From: Bacillus sp. B1-b2
GTDB taxonomy: Bacteria; Bacillota; Bacilli; Bacillales; Cytobacillaceae
Length of the DNA: 64,000 nt
Reading direction: 5' to 3'
Assembly (NCBI RefSeq): GCF_009183415.1
Contig: NZ_WEHU01000010.1
Coordinates: 1 to 64,000 of the forward strand
A model generated the notes under the pieces. That model was not told the origin of the DNA, did not search any database, and worked only from the letters and a program-made list of their open reading frames with translations. The position numbers were made by a program, and so were the translations under genes. This document shows, piece after piece, positions 26,498 through 34,964 of this stretch. How positions within the stretch are numbered: the first letter of the stretch is position 1; each line of letters opens with the position of its first letter.

Positions 26498-27593
26498 TGG
26501 CCACACCTTCATATGCCTCTAGTCGCTTGTCAAATTCTTCTTCTGTCTCTCCTAAGCGCATAACGTGAATAGCTTCTGGATCAAAATCCAATCCAATCTC
26601 TTCTCCTACTATTGCTTTTCTTGTTGAGTGAACAAGCCATTCATTTCCATCTGCATCATAACAAGAGATTTCATAATGAACCCCTCTAAATAATTGGGTA
26701 TCTACTTTCACTTTTAATTTCCCTGCATCAATCGAGGTTATTTCTAAATCTTCAGGTCGGATAACTACCTCTACAAGCTCATTATCATGAAATCCACCAT
26801 CTACACAATCAAATGTTTTATTGCCAAAGTGCACAACAAAATCTCTTTCCATCTTTCCAGGTACAATATTAGATTCTCCAATAAAGTCTGCCACAAAGCG
26901 GTTAATCGGCTCATCATAAATATCGGTAGGTGTTCCACTTTGCTCAATTTTCCCCTTGTTCAACACAAAGATTTCATCTGACATTGCTAGCGCTTCTTCC
27001 TGATCATGTGTTACGAAAATAAAGGTAATTCCTAATCTAGTTTGTAACTCTCTTAATTCATACTGCATTTCTGTTCTTAGCTTTAAATCCAATGCAGATA
27101 ATGGCTCATCCAATAGAATAATTTCAGGTTCATTTACAATTGCTCTTGCGATAGCAACACGCTGTCTTTGCCCACCTGACATTTCACTTATCTCTCTACT
27201 CTCATATCCTTCTAAATTAACAAAACGAAGAGCCTCTTTGACCTTTTCTTCTATAACTTGTTTTTTCCATTTCTTAATTCTTAAACCAAACGCTACATTC
27301 TCAAATACATTTAAATGTGGAAATAAAGCATAGTCTTGAAATACGGTGTTAACTTGTCTTTTATTAGCTGGAACTTTATTAATTAGTTTTCCATTAAAGA
27401 AAATTTCTCCTTCTGTTGGCTCCATAAAACCAGCAATTAAACGTAGAATAGTTGTCTTTCCGCATCCTGACGGGCCAAGCAAGGTATAAAATCGTCCTCT
27501 TTCTATCTCAAAGCTTACATTGTCTAAAACAGTTGTATCCTGGCCATAACTCTTTGATACATTTTCAAAACGAATAATAGATTGTTCTGCCAT
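26487..27593 (-). CDS. potA: Spermidine/putrescine ABC transporter ATPase PotA
   Basis: The ATP-hydrolysing subunit, 368 aa. The nucleotide-binding domain has GPSGCGKTT (Walker A, ~res. 37), Q-loop [10 protein letters not shown], signature MSGGQRQR, Walker [17 protein letters not shown] and switch THDQEEA. The C-terminal ~110 residues are the TOBE/MOI-type regulatory domain ([10 protein letters not shown]). AAAGGAGGATATC precedes the ATG. It lies 23 bp after the XRE-cupin regulator gene in one operon. Confidence 0.96.
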   Translation of the reverse strand: MAEQSIIRFENVSKSYGQDTTVLDNVSFEIERGRFYTLLGPSGCGKTTILRLIAGFMEPTEGEIFFNGKLINKVPANKRQVNTVFQDYALFPHLNVFENVAFGLRIKKWKKQVIEEKVKEALRFVNLEGYESREISEMSGGQRQRVAIARAIVNEPEIILLDEPLSALDLKLRTEMQYELRELQTRLGITFIFVTHDQEEALAMSDEIFVLNKGKIEQSGTPTDIYDEPINRFVADFIGESNIVPGKMERDFVVHFGNKTFDCVDGGFHDNELVEVVIRPEDLEITSIDAGKLKVKVDTQLFRGVHYEISCYDADGNEWLVHSTRKAIVGEEIGLDFDPEAIHVMRLGETEEEFDKRLEAYEGVANEK

Positions 27594-27616
27594 GATATCC
27601 TCCTTTGTGTCCCATT

Positions 27617-28159
27617 TTATAAATAAGAATTTGTTGCTACTAGAAGAATCTCTGTTGAACCATCATGACAATTAATAATTTGGTGTTCCTCGGTTGCATG
27701 ATAGTAAATAGATTCCCCTTTTTTGGCTTTATACTCTTGACCGCCTAACTTTAGAAGAATTTCTCCTTCCATTACATAAGCGAATGTTTCAGATAAAGAT
27801 GGTTCAAAACGTTTGAACTCTCCATTACTTTCAAAAAAGAGACGAATAGGCTCCATTTCCTTTTCATTTGATTCTGGAACAAGCCACTGAATTCGGTATC
27901 CTTTTTCTTCATCTAAATAATCAGTGATATCCTCTTTTGAATAGACAACTTTCCTTTTGCGATCATCATCATCAAAGAAGTCCCTTGGAGTGCAACCTAA
28001 TACTTCTAAGATATCAAAGAAAGTCTCTATGGAAGGAGAACTCAAATCTCTTTCAAGCTGAGAGATATACCCTTTACTCAGATCTGTTCTCTCTCCAAGT
28101 TCTTCTTGAGTAAGACCTTTTTTCAATCGTAAATTTTTTATTTTTTTTCCAATTTCCAT
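27617..28159 (-). CDS. potR: XRE-family regulator with cupin domain, polyamine operon (PuuR/PotR-like)
   Basis: 180 aa. Residues 1-~65 form an XRE helix-turn-helix ([36 protein letters not shown]). Residues ~105-180 form a small cupin barrel ([32 protein letters not shown]) that would bind the effector. First gene of the pot operon, so a polyamine-responsive autoregulator is the natural inference. The inverted repeats at 28179-28237 just upstream are probably its operators. The ribosome binding site is weak (TAGG), consistent with low expression. Confidence 0.9.
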   Translation of the reverse strand: MEIGKKIKNLRLKKGLTQEELGERTDLSKGYISQLERDLSSPSIETFFDILEVLGCTPRDFFDDDDRKRKVVYSKEDITDYLDEEKGYRIQWLVPESNEKEMEPIRLFFESNGEFKRFEPSLSETFAYVMEGEILLKLGGQEYKAKKGESIYYHATEEHQIINCHDGSTEILLVATNSYL

Positions 28160-28178
28160 GTACTAACCTACTTTTTTT

Positions 28179-28237
28179 GTTTAGATATAGTAAACTTTCA
28201 ATGATAGTTGTTTTGTATATCTAAACTTAAAGTTTAC
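28179..28237. promoter_or_regulatory. Interleaved inverted repeats, putative PotR operators
   Basis: GTTTAGATATA (28179-28189) has its exact complement at 28216-28226, and GTAAACTTT (28190-28198) has its exact complement at 28229-28237. The pairs interleave (A B A' B') rather than nest. They also create local dyads GTTTA-N7-TAAAC (28179-28195) and TAAACTTAAAGTTTA (28222-28236). The site sits 20-80 bp upstream of the regulator gene. Confidence 0.6.
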
Positions 28238-28317
28238 TTTCACTTCGTTTATTATACATAAATTTGCTTAAGATGCAATATTTTTTTCCAATTATTATAG
28301 TTATTTATTAAGGAAAT

Positions 28318-28403
28318 AAAATAAGCGGAACCACAACTATATCTACTTAGTAAGGATAGTATTATCCTTTTCCAAATCTAGATATATGTGCTTCCGCTTA
28401 TTT
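28318..28403 (-). repeat. Long three-tier hairpin between the small HTH gene and potR
   Basis: AAATAAGCGGAA (28318-28329) pairs with its complement at 28392-28403. After a C-C mismatch come CACA/TGTG, a 2-nt bulge and TATATCTA/TAGATATA, with an inner AAGGATA/TATCCTT stem. It spans 86 bp in total. On the minus strand it ends in ATTTTATTTCC, so it may terminate the 82-aa gene. The length is unusual for a simple terminator. Confidence 0.6.
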
Positions 28404-28420
28404 CTTTTTGAACTATACTA

Positions 28421-28669
28421 TTATTGGCAAGATTGTTCTAATGGAACATACTTTCCATTATCTATTTTTTCAATCTTATTAAAATGTATTAATTTCTTAA
28501 GAGAGGCATTACAATACGCAGATGCATCATATGCATCTCTACCAACTCTGATTCCTATCTCAGTAGGACCCACACCTGTTTGCTTATCCTTTTCCTTATA
28601 CAAATCACATAATGCCTTAAATATATTTTCATCTTTTTCCGTAATTCGTAGTTTGGAATATTCCTTCAA
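28421..28669 (-). CDS. Small winged-helix-like protein
   Basis: 82 aa, no membrane segment. The pattern (I-F-K-A-L-C-D-L-Y, GVGPTEIGIRVG, Y-C-N-A-S-L-K-K-L, IEKIDNGKYVP) reads as helix, turn-recognition helix and wing, like a DNA-binding winged helix. I do not recognise a named family. The start is TTG 28669, with AGGAGG about 9 nt upstream. It has its own transcript potential: gene-free DNA upstream and a long hairpin downstream. Target unknown. Confidence 0.65.
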   Translation of the reverse strand: MKEYSKLRITEKDENIFKALCDLYKEKDKQTGVGPTEIGIRVGRDAYDASAYCNASLKKLIHFNKIEKIDNGKYVPLEQSCQ

Positions 28670-28721
28670 ACCTTCTTCCTCCTATTATCCCTTTTTACTG
28701 CAGCAACTTAACAGATATTAA

Positions 28722-29175
28722 GCGAGGAATGCATTGATTGTTTCCCCATTTTACGGTTATATAGTATAACCTTTATGGATTTCATTTTCACACTACTGTC
28801 TAAGCCTGCTTATTTAAGAATACTAATCATTCTAGAAAATTACATGTTTTTGTCTCTATTTCTATCAAAAATAGATAATTAGGTTGAAAATCCTATTTGT
28901 TAATAGGACATTAGACTCATTTCGATATATAGAATTAAGTTTCTAAAGTTCTAATTTTTTGGGCATCATTTACAGGTTCAAACATAAGAAAACATTATCT
29001 TTACAACATTCTTAACTGTTTGTTATATTGAACAATTTTAATTATTTAGCATCATTATACTCTTATCTCTTAATTATCATGGTTCAAGGAGGTGGGTACA
29101 CCTTGGAAAATATATGATATGGGATTGCTATATTGATATTATCAAGTGTGTTCTTACCAGAATGAATACCTTAAT
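28722..29175. other. Gene-free stretch with a possible broken micro-ORF
   Basis: No ORF of note. At 29087-29096 a good CAAGGAGGTG site precedes TTG (29104), but the frame stops after four codons. The next frame reads YGIAILILSSVFLPE, like a short hydrophobic peptide. Either chance or a frameshifted micro-gene. Confidence 0.25.
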
Positions 29176-29177
29176 AA

Positions 29178-29209
29178 GCAAAAAACTATCCGACAACAGT
29201 AGGATAGTT
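29178..29209 (-). terminator. Terminator of the repeat-protein gene
   Basis: AACTATCC (29184-29191) pairs with GGATAGTT (29202-29209), followed on the minus strand by TTTTGC after the stem T's. Confidence 0.85.
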
Positions 29210-29220
29210 AACCTTTTTAA

Positions 29221-29934
29221 TTATTCCTGGTCTCTCTTTTTATGATGGTGTTTTCCAAACATGATTTGTCCGCCATAGTTTGGGAATAGTTTCAATTCCT
29301 TTGCAGCCTCTGGATGCTTAATCATTAGTTCCTTTAATAACTCTTTTGAATCTTTGTCTTTTGTCTCTAATCCTAATTCTTTTGCTTTATTCATAATTTG
29401 TGTATCTCTAATTTCTTCTGCAAGATCTTTAAATTCTTTTCCTTCTGTTTGGATATTTAATTTCTTTGCTTCTGCCATTATCATTTTTTCATGGACTTCT
29501 TTTCCCAATTGCTCCATTGTCTTACCATCTGTAGAAACTCCCAGTTCTTTAGCTTTTTGTTTAATCTTTGTTTCAAATACTTCCTTCATTAAAGCTTTTG
29601 TATCTTTACCTTCTGTTTTAATTCCAAGTGTTTTCGCCTCTTCTTTTAAGTGAGCGGTATGTACTTCCATGGCAATTTTCTGTATATCTTTACCTTCTGT
29701 TTTAATACCTAGTTTTTCAGCTTCTTTCTTTATTAGAACTTCATGAATTTCTTTTTTTATTGTAAAATTATCTTTACCGTCTGTTTCAATGCCTAAGCTT
29801 TTAGCCATTTCTGATATAAATTGCTGATCTTCTTCTGTTATCTTACCTTCCTCGGGAGCTGCTTTAGTGATTGGCGCAAAGCTTAATGCAGATAGTACTA
29901 AAGCTAGTACTAGTAATGTACTTATTTTTTTCAC
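29221..29934 (-). CDS. Secreted protein of six 28-residue repeats
   Basis: 237 aa with a signal peptide (MKKISTLLVLALVLSALSFA..., A-x-A cleavage near residue 25). Residues 43-210 are six contiguous units of exactly 28 residues (43-70, 71-98, 99-126, 127-154, 155-182, 183-210). Their consensus is A-K-x-L-G-I-x-T-E-G-K-D, then a K/E-rich helix with E-V/I-H/R. The L-G-I-x-T-x-G-K...L pattern resembles HeH/SAP-like helix-extended-loop-helix motifs, but that is a visual analogy. The C-terminus is basic and His-rich (GKHHHKKR). The start is GTG 29934 behind GGAAGGAAG. No sorting signal; function unknown. Confidence 0.8.
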   Translation of the reverse strand: MKKISTLLVLALVLSALSFAPITKAAPEEGKITEEDQQFISEMAKSLGIETDGKDNFTIKKEIHEVLIKKEAEKLGIKTEGKDIQKIAMEVHTAHLKEEAKTLGIKTEGKDTKALMKEVFETKIKQKAKELGVSTDGKTMEQLGKEVHEKMIMAEAKKLNIQTEGKEFKDLAEEIRDTQIMNKAKELGLETKDKDSKELLKELMIKHPEAAKELKLFPNYGGQIMFGKHHHKKRDQE

Positions 29935-30110
29935 TTTCTATCTTCCTTTCCATCTATTAAATTTTTGTACTTTTTATCTTTGTTAGGTTGTCCTTAATGT
30001 GGTTTTATATGTATTTTTTTTTACTATTATAAGAACACAGCTTTTTTTCATTCCTGTACGATCTATCATAGATTTTAAATAATATTATATTGTTGGAGTT
30101 GAACCACTAT

Positions 30111-30692
30111 ATGAGTAAATTTACGGAGAATTATATAATAACGATGAGTGATATCATTAGAGAAGGTGACCCTATTCTGCGAGAAAAAGTCCAAGAGGTT
30201 TCTCTTCCTCCTTCTTCCGAAGATATTCAGGAGCTTTTATGTATGCTACAGTTTTTAAAGAATAGTCAGGATCCTATTCTTTCACAGAAATATCAACTAC
30301 GTGCTGGTGTTGGCTTATCTGCCAATCAAATTGGTCTTAATAAGCGAATGTTTGCCTGCTATATTCCGCAACAAAACAGTGCTCCATTGGAGTATATGTT
30401 GATTAATCCTAAAATTATTAGCCACTCTGCTAGTATGATTTATATTCCAGAGAGCGAAGGCTGCCTGTCTATTGACAGACAAATAACAGGTTATGTTCCA
30501 CGGTATAAGCGAATAACCGTACGCGGCTATACGATTCATGGGGAAGAAATAAAACTAAAGTTAAAAGACTATGAAGCAATTGTTTTTCAACATGAAATAG
30601 ACCATCTTAATGGAGTATTATTTTACGATCACATTAATAAAAACAATCCTTTTGAATTACCTGCTAACTTAGATATAGAGCCTTTCATATAA
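30111..30692 (+). CDS. def: Peptide deformylase
   Basis: A metallo-enzyme removing the N-formyl group from nascent proteins, 193 aa from the chosen ATG. All three motifs are present: GVGLSANQIG (~67-76; Ser/Asn variants of G-x-G-L-A-A-x-Q), EGCLS (Cys118) and QHEIDHLNG (His161, Glu162, His165). The insert before motif I and the length fit the type 2 Gram-positive PDF (B. subtilis YkrB/DefB). The start is uncertain: GGAG lies 12 nt before ATG 30111, a TTG at 30090 extends it by 7 codons, and ATG 30144 would match YkrB better. It stands alone, convergent with prsA. Confidence 0.9.
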   Translation: MSKFTENYIITMSDIIREGDPILREKVQEVSLPPSSEDIQELLCMLQFLKNSQDPILSQKYQLRAGVGLSANQIGLNKRMFACYIPQQNSAPLEYMLINPKIISHSASMIYIPESEGCLSIDRQITGYVPRYKRITVRGYTIHGEEIKLKLKDYEAIVFQHEIDHLNGVLFYDHINKNNPFELPANLDIEPFI

Positions 30693-30735
30693 GAAAAAAA
30701 GGAGAACGATTTTTTTAATCGCTCTCCTTTTTCTT
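30693..30735. terminator. Bidirectional terminator between def and the PrsA-like gene
   Basis: AAAAAAAGGAGAaCGAT pairs with ATCGcTCTCCTTTTT, with T-runs on both strands. It overlaps the stop of the minus-strand gene by two bases. Confidence 0.85.
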
Positions 30736-31624
30736 ATTCTTCTGTTGTAGTTGTAGCTAATTTGTTATCAATTTTGTATTTAGCAGTAGCTTCTGATAAC
30801 CAAGTACTTGCTTGTTCTTGAATTTTTTGTTGTAATAATGTGTCTTTAATCTCTTCTTTAGAATCTTCTAAGGTCGCTTCTTTTGCTTCCTTCTTATCAG
30901 TTACTTTGATAATGTGGTAGCCGTAGTCTGTTTGAACAGGATCACTAACTGCTCCAACTTCCATACCAAAAGCAGCTGTTTCAAATGCTTCTACCATTTG
31001 TCCAGAAGAGAAGAAACCTAAGTCTCCACCATTGTCTTTTGTAGCAGTGTCAGTAGAATATTCTTTTGCTAATTCTGCAAAGTCTCCACCTTCATCTAAC
31101 TTTTGCTTCACTTCTTTAGCAGTTGCTTCATCTTCTACTAAAATGTGACTAGCTTGTACTTGTGCTGCTGTGTCTAAACTTGCTTTATTATCATCAAAGT
31201 ATGTTTGAATTTCTTCATCTGTAATTTCAATAGATGGTTCAAGAATCTTCGTTACTTTAAGGTTTTGAATAACACTTTCTTTATACGTATCTAATGTAAG
31301 TCCGTTTTGAGCTAATAAAGTATTGAAAGTCTCTTCTCCACCATACTGCTCATAAACTTTGTCCATTTCAGCGTCAATTTCTTTATCTGTTATTTCCACT
31401 TTAGCTTTGTCAGCTTCTAAATCGACTACTTTATTTGTAATCATAGTACTAAGTACGGTTGAGCCATATTGTTTATTTAACTCTTCATTAAGCTCTGCTT
31501 GAGATATTTTCTCATCATCAATTGTTGCTACTGTCTCGCTGCGTTGTGTTAGATAAACTGCTCCTATTATTAACGCCACAAGAATTACCGCTAAAACAGG
31601 AATAAGTACTTTCTTATTCTTCAT
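30734..31624 (-). CDS. prsA: PrsA-like extracytoplasmic peptidyl-prolyl isomerase (parvulin)
   Basis: A membrane-anchored foldase for secreted proteins, 296 aa. Residues 6-27 are a hydrophobic anchor (VLIPVLAVILVALIIGAVYL) without a lipobox Cys, so unlike classical PrsA this is not a lipoprotein. The SurA/PrsA N-domain is followed by the parvulin domain (~res. 157-250: QASHILVEDEATAKEV, DFAELAKEYSTD, GGDLGFFSSGQMV, DYGYHIIKVTD). It lies downstream of htrA and the two-component system on the same strand, consistent with secretion-stress duty. Other name possible: YacD/PrsA paralogue. Confidence 0.88.
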   Translation of the reverse strand: MKNKKVLIPVLAVILVALIIGAVYLTQRSETVATIDDEKISQAELNEELNKQYGSTVLSTMITNKVVDLEADKAKVEITDKEIDAEMDKVYEQYGGEETFNTLLAQNGLTLDTYKESVIQNLKVTKILEPSIEITDEEIQTYFDDNKASLDTAAQVQASHILVEDEATAKEVKQKLDEGGDFAELAKEYSTDTATKDNGGDLGFFSSGQMVEAFETAAFGMEVGAVSDPVQTDYGYHIIKVTDKKEAKEATLEDSKEEIKDTLLQQKIQEQASTWLSEATAKYKIDNKLATTTTEE

Positions 31625-31732
31625 ACTATGTTAAAATCCTCTCTGCAAGTATTTTTTTAAGTATAATGGACATGCTTCCATTATTACTCTTATACTATAG
31701 TATCATATAATTATGACCAAATTATTAACAGA

Positions 31733-31772
31733 TTTAAAAAATTCCACCTTTTAATCGGTATAAGATGGAATT
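31733..31772 (-). terminator. Terminator of the htrA-like gene
   Basis: AATTCCA (31740-31746) pairs with TGGAATT (31766-31772), with internal CTT/AAG pairing, followed on the minus strand by TTTTTAAA. Confidence 0.75.
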
Positions 31773-31791
31773 CTTTCGACAAAATCTACTA

Positions 31792-31807
31792 TGTTTCACA
31801 TGAAACG
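31792..31807. promoter_or_regulatory. parS-like palindrome
   Basis: TGTTTCACATGAAACG differs from the ParB/Spo0J site TGTTNCACGTGAAACA at two positions, one of them in the central CG. It lies between the htrA stop and its terminator. It may be a degenerate centromere site or chance. Confidence 0.3.
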
Positions 31808-31812
31808 TGTCG

Positions 31813-33321
31813 TTAATTAGTACTTGTGTTGCTTGTTAATGTTAATTCAACATTTTGAGATTTACCATCTCTATAAATCTGTAGCTCTACTTTATCTCCA
31901 ATTTCTACATCAGAATACAAGTATTTTCTTAAATCTGTTGAATTAGTAAGTTTGTTACCATCAATAGCTACGATAACATCCTGTACTTGTAAACCTGCTT
32001 TAGCAGCATTTGAACTAGCATCTACATTTGTAATCATAACCCCTTGAGTTACATCATTTGGAAGGTCTTGAAGATACATACGTGGTACTTCCTCTAGACT
32101 TGCTAATCCTACACCAAGATAAGGTCTCTCCACTTTACCATTCTCAATAATTTCATTGACGATAGGAATTAAATCATTGCTTGGGATGGCAAACCCTAGT
32201 CCTTCTACTCCATCATCTGATATTTTCAAGCTATTAATTCCAATTACTTGGCCAGAGCTATTGATTAGAGCTCCACCACTATTCCCTGGATTAATGGCAG
32301 CATCTGTTTGAATAACATTGAATTCCCAATCGCCAGCAGATGTGTTCACCGTAATACTTCTATCTACTGCACTCACTATTCCTTGTGTAACCGTTCTAGA
32401 TAACTCTAATCCGAGTGGGTTACCGATTGCCCAGACCTGATCTCCTGGTCTTAAAGTAGATGAATCTCCGAAGTTTATCACATTGGAAGCATATTTAGCA
32501 TCAATTCTAACAACTGCTAAATCGGTTAGAGCATCTGCACCAATTAATTTCCCTTCTGTTTGATCTCCATTATAAAGGGAGATTTGTAAGGTATTTGCAT
32601 CTTCAATAACATGGTTATTTGTTACGATATAAGCATATTGATCATCTTTTTTGAAGATAATACCAGAACCTGAGCCTGATTCTACATCACTTGATTCTTC
32701 GGAAAAAGGATCACTTTGTGCTTGCATATTTTCAATTCCAACAATTGCTTTAGATGATGCTTCCACCATATCAGCAATTGTTGTACTTGTTCCATCACTT
32801 GTAGAAGTGGAAGCTGTAGTATTTGCTGTTATTGCACTTGAACTAGTACCATTCACCTTACTAGTAAGATCTGCGACTTGTTGCTCTAGTTTAGAATAGG
32901 AATCATTATAGAGATCGGTGTGTGGGATGGCTACAAAAGTAAGAGCTGAGCCAACAACACCTGCAGCTAATAAAGAGATAAAGCCTTTTGTTTTAGATGC
33001 TCTTCCATTCTTAGCTTTTACTCTCTCTGTTCTTGCCTCTGGCTCTTGTGCCACTGCCACTCTGCTCTCTGCTGCTTGTGCATCTGTTCTTGTTTCTTCT
33101 ACTGAGCTGTTAGCTTTTTCTGCTTCACTTGAAAAAACTATGTCTTCTGTATCATTGCTGCTAGGAATTGCCTCTTTATAGCTTTCCTCTGAATCTAGAT
33201 TATCCTGTTCCATTTCGTTGTTCGCATAAATGTCCTTACTATCGTTTGGATCAAAGTGGTTTTCTTTCTCTTCTCCTTTAGAATCACTATTCCAATCATT
33301 TCTTTTTTCAAAGTCACTCAT
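31813..33321 (-). CDS. htrA: HtrA-like serine protease (S1C, PDZ), membrane-anchored
   Basis: A surface quality-control protease/chaperone, 502 aa. A long acidic cytoplasmic N-terminus (~1-110) and one transmembrane helix (FISLLAAGVVGSALTFVAI, 114-132) precede a Ser/Thr-rich linker. The trypsin-like domain has the catalytic triad His237 (NNHVIED), Asp267 (LTDLAVV) and Ser348 (GNSGG). A single C-terminal PDZ domain (~400-495) includes YLGVGL and AAKAGLQVQDVIVAIDG. AGGAGGAAACGTAA precedes the ATG. It follows a two-component system on the same strand; CssRS control of htrA genes is known in B. subtilis. Which paralogue (htrA, htrB or yyxA) cannot be settled by eye. Confidence 0.93.
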   Translation of the reverse strand: MSDFEKRNDWNSDSKGEEKENHFDPNDSKDIYANNEMEQDNLDSEESYKEAIPSSNDTEDIVFSSEAEKANSSVEETRTDAQAAESRVAVAQEPEARTERVKAKNGRASKTKGFISLLAAGVVGSALTFVAIPHTDLYNDSYSKLEQQVADLTSKVNGTSSSAITANTTASTSTSDGTSTTIADMVEASSKAIVGIENMQAQSDPFSEESSDVESGSGSGIIFKKDDQYAYIVTNNHVIEDANTLQISLYNGDQTEGKLIGADALTDLAVVRIDAKYASNVINFGDSSTLRPGDQVWAIGNPLGLELSRTVTQGIVSAVDRSITVNTSAGDWEFNVIQTDAAINPGNSGGALINSSGQVIGINSLKISDDGVEGLGFAIPSNDLIPIVNEIIENGKVERPYLGVGLASLEEVPRMYLQDLPNDVTQGVMITNVDASSNAAKAGLQVQDVIVAIDGNKLTNSTDLRKYLYSDVEIGDKVELQIYRDGKSQNVELTLTSNTSTN

Positions 33322-33441
33322 TTACGTTTCCTCCTAATTCATCACTTATTTATATTTTCACTTTGTTTTTTCATCTATTGTCTGTAGGTTCTAGTTCGTT
33401 TGTTGTTAGTTACTTTATACATACATAATAGCCATCATATA

Positions 33442-33498
33442 TGAATAAATTATGAACAAAATTTGAAAAGACCAAGAAAAATTTATGAAATTTGAAGG
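33442..33498. promoter_or_regulatory. 11-bp-phased TATGAA repeats upstream of htrA
   Basis: On the plus strand TATGAA occurs at 33442, 33453 and 33486, TTTGAA at 33464 and the weaker CAAGAA at 33475, all on an 11-bp register. Tandem, helically phased direct repeats are the usual binding layout of OmpR-type response regulators such as the one encoded just upstream. Confidence 0.55.
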
Positions 33499-33545
33499 AA
33501 TATATAGCAATGTATACTTCTTTTAGAGAAATGGTGTTAATTAGA

Positions 33546-34964
33546 TTATTTTTCTTCTGTCGGGAAGGAGATAGTAAATATAGTGCCTTTTCCTTTTTCG
33601 CTTTCTACTTTTATTTCCCCATTATGAAATTGAACTAATTGCTTTACAATGGATAAACCTAGACCAAATTCTCCATACGGATTATTGGTTCTCGAAATAT
33701 CTGCTTTATAAAACCTTTTCCAAATACTCTCGATCTCACTCGCTTCAATCCCAATACCAGTGTCTTCTACTTGGATAATCGTTTTGTTTCCATCCATAAA
33801 TCCTCTTAACCAAATTTCACCATTATCTGTGAATTGAATGCTATTTTTGGTAGTATTAATAATTATTTGGATTAAACGATCGTAGTCAGCAAAAATAATT
33901 GCTTCTTCATCTACTTCTACATGTATTTTTACACTCTTCTCTTCGGCCTGAATATATAATTGCTCATAGATAATTTCTAACACTTCGCTAACTAAAATAT
34001 TTTCTTTCATTAAGACGATCTGATTAGAGCGAATTTTATCATAATCTAAATTTTCATTTACAAGTCTTATTAGTCTTTTAGATTCTTGTCTAATAAGATG
34101 TAAACCCTTCTCTTTCTCAGCTTCTGGGATCATATTATTATTCAAGCCCTCTATAACTCCACTTATAGTAGTTAAAGGTGTCTTCAATTCATGAGACACA
34201 TCTGACATAAACTGTCTTCTTCTATGCTCTAATGCATCTATGGCCTCTTTTGATTCTCGTAACCTATCTACCATTTGATTGAAATCCTGACCTAACTCTC
34301 CAATTTCATCAAAGTTAGAAGAAAATACTTTAATATTGTAATCCCCTTCTGCAACATGACTGGTTGCTTCTTGAAGCTTCTTAATCCTCTTTACATGAAT
34401 TCTGGATAATACAAAGCTGAGCAACAGTGCAATTGCAAAAGCAATAATTAATATATAGATTAAATAGTGATTAATTTCATTGATCATTTCCTTTGATTCT
34501 ACAAGAGGAGATGTTAATATGATTCCTCCCGCTACCTTACCATTTACAGAATAAGGAATAGCAACAAGAGCAACATCTTGATCTCCTCTTCTAGTACTTG
34601 GTTTAATTACTGTGCTTCTGCCATCTTTCATTTCATTCCACTCAGACTGCGTAATAGTTATATCAAGATCTCTTCCGAATGACCAGATTAGATTTTGCTG
34701 TGAATTAAAGATTCCAATCGTTATTCCAGTACCTTTTAGTTCTTCAGAATATCGAAGCAGCGTAGCATAGGTACTTGGTGACCATAAATCTTCGCCTTTC
34801 ACCTCCTGAACAATATTAGCTCCATATCCTTGTAGTTCATCCGTTTTCATGGAAAAAACAAGTTTTTCTACATAATGGGAGAAGATAATACTTAATACTA
34901 ATAAGGCAACTAAAATGACACTTAAGTGACTTATTAGTTGTTGATAGATATATTTAATCCTCAT
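33546..34964 (-). CDS. Sensor histidine kinase, two-component system
   Basis: A membrane kinase of 472 aa. TM1 (~12-31), an extracellular sensor of about 130 residues, TM2 (~168-188), then a HAMP segment (RIKKLQEATSHVAEGDYNIKV). The H-box is RQFMSDVSHELKTPLTTISG, followed by N-box NTTKNSIQF, G1 VEDTGIGIE and G2 GEFGLGLSIVK. The N-box reads N-x-x-K-N, so ATP binding looks intact. It overlaps the response-regulator gene by 11 nt. Position upstream of htrA and prsA suggests it senses envelope or secretion stress, like CssS, though sequence identity to CssS was not tested. Confidence 0.92.
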   Translation of the reverse strand: MRIKYIYQQLISHLSVILVALLVLSIIFSHYVEKLVFSMKTDELQGYGANIVQEVKGEDLWSPSTYATLLRYSEELKGTGITIGIFNSQQNLIWSFGRDLDITITQSEWNEMKDGRSTVIKPSTRRGDQDVALVAIPYSVNGKVAGGIILTSPLVESKEMINEINHYLIYILIIAFAIALLLSFVLSRIHVKRIKKLQEATSHVAEGDYNIKVFSSNFDEIGELGQDFNQMVDRLRESKEAIDALEHRRRQFMSDVSHELKTPLTTISGVIEGLNNNMIPEAEKEKGLHLIRQESKRLIRLVNENLDYDKIRSNQIVLMKENILVSEVLEIIYEQLYIQAEEKSVKIHVEVDEEAIIFADYDRLIQIIINTTKNSIQFTDNGEIWLRGFMDGNKTIIQVEDTGIGIEASEIESIWKRFYKADISRTNNPYGEFGLGLSIVKQLVQFHNGEIKVESEKGKGTIFTISFPTEEK

